This document shows positions 33,891 to 43,554 of a stretch of 64,000 nucleotides of DNA, in pieces. Both the position numbers and the translations under genes were made by a program. Positions within the stretch are counted from its first letter, which is position 1. Every line of letters starts with the position of its first letter. This DNA is from Pseudomonadota bacterium. GTDB taxonomy: Bacteria; Myxococcota; Myxococcia; Myxococcales; Myxococcaceae. The stretch is taken from positions 62,001-126,000 of the forward strand of contig JAFAFL010000109.1 of the NCBI GenBank assembly GCA_023423535.1. Direction: 5' to 3'. A model generated the notes under the pieces. It was not told the DNA's origin. It did not search any database and saw only the letters and a list, made by a program, of their open reading frames with translations.

Positions 33891-34319
33891 CTACGGCGCC
33901 GGCACCCCGCGACCGGAGAGCTGCACGACCTTCTCCGCGCCATCCGTGCTGTTCGACCGGATGGTGAGGAGCCCGGTGTACTCCTTCGCCTCCTTCGGCT
34001 CGAAGATGACCCGGATGAACGCGTGCTGCCGCGGCGCGATGGTGAAGGCGCCGGCCACGCCTTCGGGGAGGTGGAGCGTGAACTCGGGATCCGACGCGCG
34101 CATGACCTCCTGGATCTCCAACGGCTCCGAGCCCTTGTTCTGGAGGATCAGGCTCTCCTGCTTCGAGGTTCCGATGTACACCGCGTTGCCGAAGTCACCG
34201 CCGAAGGTCATCGCCTCGCGATCGAGCGAGAGCTGCGGTCCCTCGGGAAGCTCCTCCTGCTTTCCACATCCGAGGAGAGCGACGAAGATGACGAGCGTGG
34301 AGAGCGCGCGGCGGGACAT
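33891..34319 (-). CDS. Lipoprotein with ASPM-SPD-2-Hydin (ASH)-like Ig domain
   Basis: 142 residues. Signal MSRRALSTLVIFVALLGC is a clear lipoprotein leader. The mature domain is a single Ig-like ASH/choice-of-anchor module: ESLILQNKGSEPLEI, FTIAPRQHAFIRVIFEPKE and GLLTIRSNS are diagnostic strands of such domains. The gene is convergent with the PPC lipoprotein and its start lies only 25 bases from the divergent gene at 34345. Function unknown; likely a periplasmic or surface binding module. Confidence 0.82.
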   Translation of the reverse strand: MSRRALSTLVIFVALLGCGKQEELPEGPQLSLDREAMTFGGDFGNAVYIGTSKQESLILQNKGSEPLEIQEVMRASDPEFTLHLPEGVAGAFTIAPRQHAFIRVIFEPKEAKEYTGLLTIRSNSTDGAEKVVQLSGRGVPAP

Positions 34320-34344
34320 GCGGAAGACCTCGCTGAAGGCACGA

Positions 34345-34860
34345 ATGCGAAACGCGCCGAGAGTAGCACGCGCATCTCGCTGGCTCCCGCTCGTCCTCGC
34401 GCTCGCAGTGCCCATGCTCGCCGCCTGTGGAGACGTGCGCAGCGAGTTCCTCGAGAACCGCGTGCCGGACAGCTGTGACGGAAGCTGGCCCGTCTGCGAC
34501 ACCGTCGCCGGCTGCGTGCTGGGCAACCACAGCTACCGTGAAGGGCGCTTCCCCGGCCGCACGCAGTTCGTGGTCCGCCTGTCCGAGCCTTCGGTGGTGC
34601 GCGTGTCGTTCCTGCTCGAGCAGGTCTCCGCTTCGGGAGAGCAGACGGTGATCACCTTCCACGAAGACGGCTGCCGCGCGCGCATCCGAGAGGAGCTCTC
34701 CGGCCGGGCGTTCGTCGGCGACGCGGAGCGGCAGGGCTGGACGTCACGCGAGGCGACGCTGCAGGGCGTGGGCGATCACCTCATCGAGCTCGAGTCCGAC
34801 GCGCAGGCGCGCTACCTCGTGAAGGTGGACGTGGAACCGACGCGGCCCGGCGCGCGCTGA
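34345..34860 (+). CDS. Small lipoprotein of unknown family
   Basis: 171 residues. Basic N-terminus then VLALAVPMLAAC, a lipobox. The mature part has several Cys (CDGSWPVCDTVAGC) and a beta-rich domain ending HLIELESDAQARYLVKVDV, which resembles a bacterial pre-peptidase or CUB-like sandwich. I chose ATG 34345 (AAGG 5 nt upstream); ATG 34318 is in frame and would overlap the start of the opposite gene. Not recognised beyond that. Confidence 0.7.
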   Translation: MRNAPRVARASRWLPLVLALAVPMLAACGDVRSEFLENRVPDSCDGSWPVCDTVAGCVLGNHSYREGRFPGRTQFVVRLSEPSVVRVSFLLEQVSASGEQTVITFHEDGCRARIREELSGRAFVGDAERQGWTSREATLQGVGDHLIELESDAQARYLVKVDVEPTRPGAR

Positions 34861-34863
34861 GCT

Positions 34864-36291
34864 TCAGCGACCGCTGAGGCTGCGCAGAGGCCGCCGCTGC
34901 ACCGCTTCGGTGATGTCCACCGCGCTGCCACGCACGTACTCGGCCTGACCATCGACGGCGACGAGCTTCCACTGCCGCCCGTCCACCTCGACCTCGTGCG
35001 CGCCTCCGCGGGTGCGTCCCGCTGCGAGCAGCGCCGCCACGATCGGGTGATCCGCACCCTGCGCCAGCAGTCCGGGGAACCGCGCGTGCGCCGCCCGGTT
35101 GGCGTAGCGGAGCCGGCCGTTGCGGTCGATCTCCAGCACCGGATAGGGCGTGAGCAGCGGCCACGACGCGAGCTGGAAGAGCTCGTCTTCGAGCACGCGC
35201 GTCTCGCTGACGTCGCGCAGGAGGATGCAGGCCTCGGCGCGTCCCTGCGCCAGGGTGATCTCGGCGAGGTACCAGCGCTGCACGCCGCCGTCGGAGATCA
35301 TCAGCTCCAGCCGGCCGCCCTGGCCGGTGCGGAACGCGTCCGCCACCACCGCCGTCACCGGGCCCGCCACCTCTGCGCCGAGCACCTCCGGCAAGGGCTT
35401 GCCCTCGAACGACGCGCCCGGCTTTCCATGCAGCCGGCCGCTCGCGCTCCACACGCGACGGCAGACGCCGCCGGAGGAGACCTCGAGGATCACCAGCGGG
35501 TCGAAGCTCTCGTGCCTCCGTTCTGACGGCGACGGAACCTGGCCATCCAGCGCGAACCCTTCCGTGTCGAAGAGCCCGAGGTGCGGCAGCAGGCCGGCCC
35601 CGCCAGCGCCGAGCTCGACGAGCGCTTCGACGAAGCGGTTCGCGACCTCCTCCGGCATGCGGTGCGTGACGAGCACGCCGTCCGACGCGGTGCTCGCGGT
35701 GAAGGCGAACGCGTTGAACTCCGCCGAGCGCGCGCCCACGTGCTCCGCCAGCGCAGCCCTCACCGCGCGCTCGTCGGGGACGGTGCAGTAGATGGTGGCG
35801 AAGTCCGCCTCGCCCTCGAGCACTGCCTCCAGCGCGCTCCGGTAGCTGCCCCACTCGCGCTGCTCGCCGAGCGTCGAATCCGGATCGATCCCGTGCGTGG
35901 CGAGGTGTGTGCGCGGGAGCAGGTAGCCCGCGGTGGACCAGCGCGTCACCCACGCGGCCTGCACGCCATCGAGCGCGTCGAGCCGCAGCGTGTCGTCGGC
36001 GCGGCACACGAACGCGGCGTGGTAGGCGCACGTCCCCGAACGCACCGCACGGAGCACCGCGCGCGCCTGATGTGCGTAGCGGTCGCACAGCTCGGCGGTT
36101 CCCCACACCGCATCGACCTCGCCCTTCTCGATCGCAGAGATCAGCTGGTCGTAGCTCTGCGCGGGCTCGAGCGTGACGGGGTGTCCGAGGCGACGGCTGA
36201 GCGCGCTCGCGAGCAGCTCCGCCCGAACGTGCTCCTTGACCTCGCCGAATGCGGGCGTGGTCATGAACCGGATCGATCGATGAAGGGTCAT
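34864..36291 (-). CDS. PhnD-like substrate-binding domain fused to PAS domains
   Basis: 475 residues without a signal peptide or TM helix. Residues 5-240 resemble phosphonate/phosphate-type ABC substrate-binding proteins (PAQSYDQLISAIEKGEVDAVWG, TYCTVPDE region, and FVEALVELG). Residues 255-365 form a PAS domain ending LAEITLAQGRAEACILLRDV, and 375-475 a second (PVLEIDRNGRLRYANRAA, ending GSAVDITEA). No kinase, cyclase, GGDEF or DNA-binding domain follows, so the output must be another protein. The start at 36291 avoids a basic low-complexity extension; ATG 36264 is an alternative. Confidence 0.75.
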   Translation of the reverse strand: MTLHRSIRFMTTPAFGEVKEHVRAELLASALSRRLGHPVTLEPAQSYDQLISAIEKGEVDAVWGTAELCDRYAHQARAVLRAVRSGTCAYHAAFVCRADDTLRLDALDGVQAAWVTRWSTAGYLLPRTHLATHGIDPDSTLGEQREWGSYRSALEAVLEGEADFATIYCTVPDERAVRAALAEHVGARSAEFNAFAFTASTASDGVLVTHRMPEEVANRFVEALVELGAGGAGLLPHLGLFDTEGFALDGQVPSPSERRHESFDPLVILEVSSGGVCRRVWSASGRLHGKPGASFEGKPLPEVLGAEVAGPVTAVVADAFRTGQGGRLELMISDGGVQRWYLAEITLAQGRAEACILLRDVSETRVLEDELFQLASWPLLTPYPVLEIDRNGRLRYANRAAHARFPGLLAQGADHPIVAALLAAGRTRGGAHEVEVDGRQWKLVAVDGQAEYVRGSAVDITEAVQRRPLRSLSGR

Positions 36292-36382
36292 GTTGGATGG
36301 TTCGAGACGACGTTTGGAGTGTCGGTGGAACGTGCTCCGACGCGCAAGCCCTGCGCCGCTCCCTGCGCTACCATCCCGCGTC

Positions 36383-37726
36383 ATGCAGCGACGAATGAAG
36401 CTCGCGCTCGCGCTCGCGCTTCTCGCAGCCATCGCCTCGGGTTGTGGTGGCGGCTCCGGAAGCGGGAAGGAAGACGCGGGCACGCCGCAGGAAGACGCGG
36501 GCGGCGACAGCGCGCGCTACGCGATCTCCGCGATCACCGCAGCGGGCGATCTCAACGAGCTGGCGATGGCGGTGGCGCCGGACGGCCGCATCGGGCTCGC
36601 GTGGTTCGACACGCTGGGACCTCGCACCGGCATGAGCGGCGTGACCGACTACCAGCTGCGCTACGCGGAGTGGAGGGACGGTCAGCTGAGCGCCGCGGAG
36701 GACGTGAGGGTCGTGCAGCTGCCGCAGTTTGGGCTCTCGCTCGCGTTCGACGGAGAGGGGAGGCCGGCGCTCTCGTACCTCGGAGGCGACAACGTCACGC
36801 AGACCGGCGGCACCTCGGTGTTCTGGCTGCAGAGCGACGCGGTCATCTCGCGGCGCCGCGCCAACGGGACGTGGGAGGAGGAGATCGTCGCCAAGCACTC
36901 GGACAGCGCGCCGGGAGGCAACGACGTGAGCGACACCGGCTATCTCGTCGGCCTCTATCCCGCGCTCGCGTTCGGTGCGGATGGGCAGACCTTCCTCGCC
37001 TGGCGCGACAGCCACGGAGGACAGAACCAGCAGGACGCGTGGGCGGGCTCGGACCTGGAGCTGGCGGTGGGCGGCGAGGGCGCCTTCTCTCTGGAGGTGG
37101 TCATCGCCGGCGGCAAGGACAAGCAGGGCTACGGCGGTCATCTGCAGATGGTCGTGGCGGATGGGCGCCCGGCGATCGTGTCGGATCGGATCTTCGGCGG
37201 ACCGCAGGGCATCGGCAGCGACGTCGTCTTCAGCCGCAAGCGCACCGACGGGATGTGGAACGAGAAGATCCGGCCCTTCTCCACGACGATCGGGAACACC
37301 GGCACCGGGCCCTCGCTGGCGCACGATCCGGTGCTCGGCTTCGCGATCGCGGTGGTGGATCGCAGCGACGACTCGCTGTGGTTCACGCGCTCGGTGAACG
37401 AAGGGCAGGCCTGGAGCGAGGCGGACCCGGTGTTCCACGCGGGCAGTGGCGGCTGGTACCCGTCGCTGTCGGTGCATCCGACGCAGCACGATCCCTCCAT
37501 CGCCTTCTACGTCTGCGCGCGCGCGGCGGGCGTGAGCCAGAGCAGCTGCCCTGAACGCGACGACGAGCTGCGCGTGACCGAGCGCATCGGCGGACTGTGG
37601 CGCGAGCACCTCGTGGACGCCGCGGGCGGTTGGCGGCCGGTGCTCCGGCATCTGGCGGATGGACGTCGAGCAGTGGCCTATCGCGATCCGAGGAATGGCG
37701 CGCTGAAGCTGGCGGTGGAGCGGTGA
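36383..37726 (+). CDS. Lipoprotein with sialidase/propeller-like repeats
   Basis: 447 residues. Signal peptide with lipobox IASGC followed by a Gly/Ser/Asp linker. The body has repeated beta units in which a 'G-R-x-x-x-A-W/Y' strand recurs (DGRIGLAWFDT, EGRPALSYLG, DGQTFLAWRD, DGRPAIVSDR, DGRRAVAYRD). This suggests a five- or six-bladed propeller of the BNR/sialidase type. Catalytic sialidase residues cannot be assigned. The next gene starts inside its stop codon (GTGA). Probably an outer-membrane lipoprotein. Confidence 0.78.
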   Translation: MQRRMKLALALALLAAIASGCGGGSGSGKEDAGTPQEDAGGDSARYAISAITAAGDLNELAMAVAPDGRIGLAWFDTLGPRTGMSGVTDYQLRYAEWRDGQLSAAEDVRVVQLPQFGLSLAFDGEGRPALSYLGGDNVTQTGGTSVFWLQSDAVISRRRANGTWEEEIVAKHSDSAPGGNDVSDTGYLVGLYPALAFGADGQTFLAWRDSHGGQNQQDAWAGSDLELAVGGEGAFSLEVVIAGGKDKQGYGGHLQMVVADGRPAIVSDRIFGGPQGIGSDVVFSRKRTDGMWNEKIRPFSTTIGNTGTGPSLAHDPVLGFAIAVVDRSDDSLWFTRSVNEGQAWSEADPVFHAGSGGWYPSLSVHPTQHDPSIAFYVCARAAGVSQSSCPERDDELRVTERIGGLWREHLVDAAGGWRPVLRHLADGRRAVAYRDPRNGALKLAVER

Positions 37727-38211
37727 GCTTCCGGTGTGCCGTCGCGGTGATCGTCCTCCTCACCGGCTGCGCGCCGGAGAACCGGCTCGAAGGGAGCGTG
37801 GAGGAGCTCTTCCCGCTCGACGTGTCGTGGGTGGAGGTGCTGCGCAACGACGAGGCGCTGCAGGTCAGCTACTACCGGAACCGTGGCGCGGACGTGGACG
37901 GCGTGGTGCGCGTGACGGTGGCGTTGAAGGACGTGGACCTCGACTCCGGCGAGCCCATTCCGCTGCAGGGCGAGTGGTCACCGGGTCACCCGAGGACGAC
38001 CGTGCTCCACTTCCCCGCCGGCGAGCCCGGGCGACTCTTCGCGCCGGTGAAGCAGGGTGAACTCGAGCTCCACGAGGGCGGCGCGCCGGGCGAAGAGACG
38101 CGCGGCGAGTTCACGATGTCCTTCGAGCAGGGCGACGGCTTCGGTGCGGGACGGACGCTGACCGGAACCTTCCGGGCCACCGTGCAGGATGCGGGTTTCG
38201 GCGACCCCTGA
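37723..38211 (+). CDS. Small beta-rich lipoprotein (paralogue of the Glt-cluster gene at 13616)
   Basis: 162 residues from GTG overlapping the upstream TGA. Lipobox IVLLTGC. The mature domain starts RLEGSVEELFPLD, continues with WVEVLRNDEALQVSYYR, and ends GRTLTGTFRATV. Both ends and the overall length match the lipoprotein at 13616-14104, so the two are paralogues. Here it is coupled to a propeller-like lipoprotein instead of the TPR cluster. Function unknown. Confidence 0.8.
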   Translation: MSFRCAVAVIVLLTGCAPENRLEGSVEELFPLDVSWVEVLRNDEALQVSYYRNRGADVDGVVRVTVALKDVDLDSGEPIPLQGEWSPGHPRTTVLHFPAGEPGRLFAPVKQGELELHEGGAPGEETRGEFTMSFEQGDGFGAGRTLTGTFRATVQDAGFGDP

Positions 38212-38221
38212 CCTGGCCGCT

Positions 38222-38605
38222 CTACTGGCGCTTCGCAATCGCCCGCGCGAGCTCCGCCTTGTCCATCTTCGAGCGGCCCGGCACATCCAGCTCCTTCGCG
38301 CGCGCGTAGAGCTCCGCCCGCGTGTTGCCATAGACGTCCACGCCCCCGAACGTCTCGCCCTTGCCCGCGCGCTTCTCGCGGGTGCTCTTCGCCGAACGCG
38401 GATCCGAAGGGCCCTTCTCCTTCTTCGCCACCCAGCGGTCGCCCTTCTTCTCGAACGAGTGCTTCAGCGACGCGAACGCGGTGCGATGCGAGCGCTCACC
38501 CTCGCCGTACTGCTTCACCGCCGCGTCGTGCGTCTTGATCCACGTCTGCTGCGCCTTGCGCGACGAGCGCTCCAGCGTCGAGGGCAGCTCTTCTCTTCCG
38601 GGCAT
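38222..38605 (-). CDS. ChaB-like protein with Rho-termination-factor N-terminal-like tail
   Basis: 127 residues with a strong RBS (GGAGGAGGACGCC before ATG). Residues 5-60 match the ChaB family (LPSTLERSSRKAQQTWIKTHD, then AAFASLKHSFEKKGDRWV pattern). After a Lys/Ser-rich linker, the last 40 residues (YGNTRAELYARAKELDVPGRSKMDKAELARAI) have the helix-loop-helix layout of a Rho_N/SAP-type nucleic-acid-binding motif. This fused form is widespread in soil bacteria; its role is not established. Confidence 0.85.
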   Translation of the reverse strand: MPGREELPSTLERSSRKAQQTWIKTHDAAVKQYGEGERSHRTAFASLKHSFEKKGDRWVAKKEKGPSDPRSAKSTREKRAGKGETFGGVDVYGNTRAELYARAKELDVPGRSKMDKAELARAIAKRQ

Positions 38606-38694
38606 GGCGTCCGTCCTCCTCCATGACGAGTTGTGGAGGCGCTCGGCCGGCGGCAAGGCAGCACACGCAGGCCGCACGGAGAGCGTGCAGGCCG

Positions 38695-40035
<1,341 letters not shown>

Positions 40036-40069
40036 GTCGCGACCTTAACCCATCCGCACGCGCACGCCT

Positions 40070-42487
40070 CTACGGCACTGCAGGCGCGGCGACGGCGGGA
40101 GCGTCCGGACGGAGGCGCCGCTGGACCTCGGGCAGCGCCTCGCGAACCGCCGCCGCGACCGCGTCCTGGAGCTCGAACAGCGCGTCGGCAGAGCCCTCGG
40201 CGCGCACCGACTGCAGCACCTCGCCGGTCTCGACCTCGACGTAGCGCGCGTGGGCGCGAACGGTGCGGCCGCTGCGCTGGAAGCCGCCGAGCACGACGAC
40301 CTCCGCGCCCTGGATCTTCCCCAGCTCCGCGCGCGTCTGCGGATCCACCCACTCGCTGTTGGAGAACTCCAGCTCGCGCTGGTCGAGCTCGATCTGCACG
40401 CGCTCGATGATCCGGATCCCCGGCCGCTGGCCGAAGTCGGTGAGCACGGACTCCGCGATGCCTTCGGACATGAAGGAGAGCTCCGCCTCCCCGCCGATGT
40501 TGCGGAAGGGGAGCACACACAGGCGCACCGGGCCGGATGGTGCCGCGCGCTTTTCGACCTCCACGGTGCCGGTCACCTCGGGAGGAAGGGGGCTCGCCTC
40601 CGGTCGCTGCAACGCGAGATATCCGGCCACGGAGACCACGGAGGCCACCGAGACCACCGCGATCGCGGCGGCTGTGCCGAACGAGCGCGTGGGCCGTGCG
40701 CGGGAAGGGACCGGCGCAGGCACCGCGGCGGCCGGCTGCATGACCGGGAGCTCCTGAGAGTTCGTGCGCGACGACCGCACCGTCACAGCGGAGGATTTCC
40801 CCTTCCGCAGCCCGGCCGCGGCGAACCGATCCCGGGGCTCGCCGTAGAGCACATAGCCGGCGAAGGAGAGCGGACGTTCTCCGTGGGCTTCGAGCTCCAC
40901 GCGCGCCTGCCGCACCGCTTCTCCGAGCGGCTCACCTCGCAGCGCGAGCTCGTAGAAGCGCAGCGCGAAGGCGAGCGCGTCACCGTCGGAGATCTCCCAG
41001 CGCGGACCGATGAAGTGACCCGTTCCGTGAAGCAGCAGCGCCGAAGCCAGATCATGCGTGCCGCGGAAGCCCTCGGCGCGCGAGCCATGGCAGGTGTTCG
41101 CGAAGACGAGCGGCGGCGCGCTGGCCCCCACCGCTTCGGCGAGCTCCTGTGGCGTGACGAGTCCATCCGCGAGCACGAAGCCGCCGGTCGACGCGTGCGT
41201 GCGCAGCTCCGCGTGACCGGCGAAGTGGAGGAGCGCGCAGCCCCCCAGCGCGTCGAGGAAGCTCGCGCGCGTGACGGGCCCCACGAGGTGGCGCACCTCA
41301 CCGGCCTGTCTCTCCCGCAGGAGCCCGGCCACCGCCTCGCCCTCGCGCACCGCGGCCTCCAGACCACCGCCCGCATTGGAGACGACGAGCGCGGCGCCCA
41401 CACCGAGCGGCTGCGTCGAGCGGATGCGCTGCGCGACCGCCTCGGCCCGCGCGTTCACCACCCGCCCCACCGAGAAGCGACAACCGAGGAAGGTCGTCCC
41501 GTCGTGGAGGAGCTCCCACGGCACGTGCACCAGCTCCGCGTCCACGTGCAGGCGCAGGTGCTTCGTCCGCGTGGCCCCGAGCTTCTCGCGAACCCGCGGA
41601 GGAAGCGCGGCTTCGAACAGCTCTGCCCCGCGCTCGCGCACCCGCTGCAGGTACGAAGGAGAGCCTCCCTCTCGCATGAACGGGTCGAACCCGGCAGAGA
41701 GCGTGGCCAGCCGCTCGTCCGTAAGCTCGACCTCCGCCCACGACTTCACCGTGCCCCTGTCGCCGTCTCCATCCGCCGCCGCGAGCTTCAGCCCCTTCGC
41801 CGTGCGACCCAGCTCGAGCATGAAGAGCTGCTCGCGCGACGACTCGCGGGTGGGCTCAGCGCGCTGCTCCGAGCCGGCAGGCCGCCACATCACCTCCACC
41901 ACGGACACCGGCTCGGCCTTGCCCCGCGCCTGGAAGCTGCCGCGCGACTCGAGCAGCAGTCCCGCGTCCTTCGGGAGCAGCGCCGCGAGCGCCTTCGACA
42001 GGAGCACCTCGCCTGCGCCGGCCTTGCCCACCACGCGTGCGGCGGTGTTCACCGCGTCGCCGAAGACGTCGCCATCCTCGGCCACCAGCGCGCGGCCGAA
42101 GTGTGCGCCCACGCGGATGCGGATCGGATCCTCACCGGTGCTCCACTCGGTGCTCTCCAGCGTCTGCTGACATGCGACCGCGCAACGCACGCCATCGAGC
42201 GGCTCGTCGAACACCGCCATGATCGCGTCGCCGAGCGTCTTGACGATCCGCCCGCGGTGCCCCGTCACCACCGGAAAGAGCAGGTCGTTGTGGCGTCGCA
42301 CCCGCTCGAAGCCGGCGAGGTCTCCGCGCGTCTCGAAAAGCGCGGTCGAGCCCACCATGTCGGTGAAGAAGATGACGAGCTCGCGCGAGTGCTGTTCGAG
42401 CAGCGCCCGGTCGATCTCCCGGCGGCGCGCGAGGAGCGACACCAGATCGTCTTCGTTGTCGTGGTCGCGGGACAGCGGGGCCTCCAT
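40070..42487 (-). CDS. Class III adenylyl cyclase - CHAT protease - TM - TolB/CsgG-like fusion
   Basis: 805 residues. Residues 35-200 form a class III nucleotide cyclase with both metal Asp (FTDMVGST, Asp43; KTLGD, Asp87), adenine-selecting Lys83 and Asp144, and transition-state Asn147/Arg151 in GDAVNTAAR, so it appears catalytically complete. Residues 220-555 form a CHAT domain (caspase-like): PWELLHDG near 324, catalytic His425 in HFAGH, and Cys466 in NTCHG. A TM helix is at 603-626. Residues 652-790 form a TolB/CsgG-like domain (LCVLPFRNIGG, EGIAESVLTDF), probably extracytoplasmic. The upstream gene is 14 bases away, and an FHA activator follows. Cyclase-TM-TolB proteins are known; a CHAT insertion is not one I recognise. 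Confidence 0.88.
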   Translation of the reverse strand: MEAPLSRDHDNEDDLVSLLARRREIDRALLEQHSRELVIFFTDMVGSTALFETRGDLAGFERVRRHNDLLFPVVTGHRGRIVKTLGDAIMAVFDEPLDGVRCAVACQQTLESTEWSTGEDPIRIRVGAHFGRALVAEDGDVFGDAVNTAARVVGKAGAGEVLLSKALAALLPKDAGLLLESRGSFQARGKAEPVSVVEVMWRPAGSEQRAEPTRESSREQLFMLELGRTAKGLKLAAADGDGDRGTVKSWAEVELTDERLATLSAGFDPFMREGGSPSYLQRVRERGAELFEAALPPRVREKLGATRTKHLRLHVDAELVHVPWELLHDGTTFLGCRFSVGRVVNARAEAVAQRIRSTQPLGVGAALVVSNAGGGLEAAVREGEAVAGLLRERQAGEVRHLVGPVTRASFLDALGGCALLHFAGHAELRTHASTGGFVLADGLVTPQELAEAVGASAPPLVFANTCHGSRAEGFRGTHDLASALLLHGTGHFIGPRWEISDGDALAFALRFYELALRGEPLGEAVRQARVELEAHGERPLSFAGYVLYGEPRDRFAAAGLRKGKSSAVTVRSSRTNSQELPVMQPAAAVPAPVPSRARPTRSFGTAAAIAVVSVASVVSVAGYLALQRPEASPLPPEVTGTVEVEKRAAPSGPVRLCVLPFRNIGGEAELSFMSEGIAESVLTDFGQRPGIRIIERVQIELDQRELEFSNSEWVDPQTRAELGKIQGAEVVVLGGFQRSGRTVRAHARYVEVETGEVLQSVRAEGSADALFELQDAVAAAVREALPEVQRRLRPDAPAVAAPAVP

Positions 42488-42501
42488 GCGGGGCTGGGGG
42501 A

Positions 42502-43554
42502 TCAGCGCAGAGAATCGTCGTTCGTGGTGGGCGCGTCGATGTAGCTCGGCTCGAGGTCCTCCGCGGTGAGCACGAGCTTGCGCAGCTGCGGATCGAAGCG
42601 GGGCCTTCCCATGATCACCCACACGTGGTGCCCGGGCACCAGCAGCTCGCGCCGGGGAAGGGAAGGGGGCACCTCGAGGATGAAGGTCTGGTCCTGCAGC
42701 GTGTCGATCTCGAAGCGCCCTCCTCCGAGGTCCGCCACCACGTCCAGCGCCGCGAGCACGTAGGCGTCCTCCGGATAGCGCCAGCGCACGTCCTTGATCG
42801 CCCAGAAGATGGGATTGGAGGTGATGTGGATGGGGTTCCACTTTCCCTTCTGCGCGACGCGCGGCGGTGCGTTCAGTCGTGCCGCGAAGCCTGCGCGCTG
42901 CAGGTTCTGCTGCCACTCCGGCGGCAGCCGGCGGTCCGTGTCCGTTCCTCCGTCGCAGACGAGCACGAGCTCGCCGGGCTCTGCCTCGAACTCCACCGTG
43001 CGCGCATTGCCGGCCTTGCCGCTCTGGCTCTGCCGCTGTGACATCGGGCCGAAGCCTTCCCCGATGAAGCGGTAGGTGCGCTTCTGGCCCTTCACCTCGT
43101 AGAGCGTGAGCGTCTGGCCCTCCGTGAGCGCGTCCTTCGGCGGGAGCGTCACCACCTCGCGGCGCGTGACCGGACCCCAGTCGCCCTTCCACCGGTCCGT
43201 CGGCCGAGGCTGCAGCGGATCGTGCGAGAGCGCGCACCGCCACGAGACCTCGTGGTCCACCGTGCGCTGCCACGCCTCACGCCGTGCTCGCTGCTCCAGC
43301 ACCCGCTGCCGATGCTCACGCCGCGCCCTTGCCGAAGTCGGGACCTGCGCGTCGCGTCGCGCCACCAGTGCCTGCCATGCGGCCAGCGCCGCCTCTTCGT
43401 CTTTGCCCTCCGCGAGCCTCTCCACCAGCTTCACCCGCTCCGCTTCCCACGCCGCCTCGTCTTCCGCGGAGGGCCCGCGATCCCTCGCGTGTGCAGTCGC
43501 CGTGAACGCCAGGCCACACAGCAGGACCACTCCCAGGGCGCTCGTCCTACCCAT
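42502..43554 (-). CDS. Exported protein of the cyclase-CHAT operon, unknown family
   Basis: 350 residues. Signal peptide (VVLLCGLAFTATAHARD). Residues 30-105 are charged and helical (coiled-coil-like). The remainder is beta-rich, with a WGPVTRREVVTLPP strand, KWNPIHITSNPIFWAIKDVRW and VPGHHVWVIMGRPRF. No family recognised. ATG 43554 overlaps the upstream stop by 8 bases, with GAGAGG 9 nt before it; GTG/ATG starts further upstream lie inside the neighbour. Encoded between the stand-alone CsgG-like protein and the cyclase-CHAT fusion, so it is probably a periplasmic partner. Confidence 0.75.
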   Translation of the reverse strand: MGRTSALGVVLLCGLAFTATAHARDRGPSAEDEAAWEAERVKLVERLAEGKDEEAALAAWQALVARRDAQVPTSARARREHRQRVLEQRARREAWQRTVDHEVSWRCALSHDPLQPRPTDRWKGDWGPVTRREVVTLPPKDALTEGQTLTLYEVKGQKRTYRFIGEGFGPMSQRQSQSGKAGNARTVEFEAEPGELVLVCDGGTDTDRRLPPEWQQNLQRAGFAARLNAPPRVAQKGKWNPIHITSNPIFWAIKDVRWRYPEDAYVLAALDVVADLGGGRFEIDTLQDQTFILEVPPSLPRRELLVPGHHVWVIMGRPRFDPQLRKLVLTAEDLEPSYIDAPTTNDDSLR

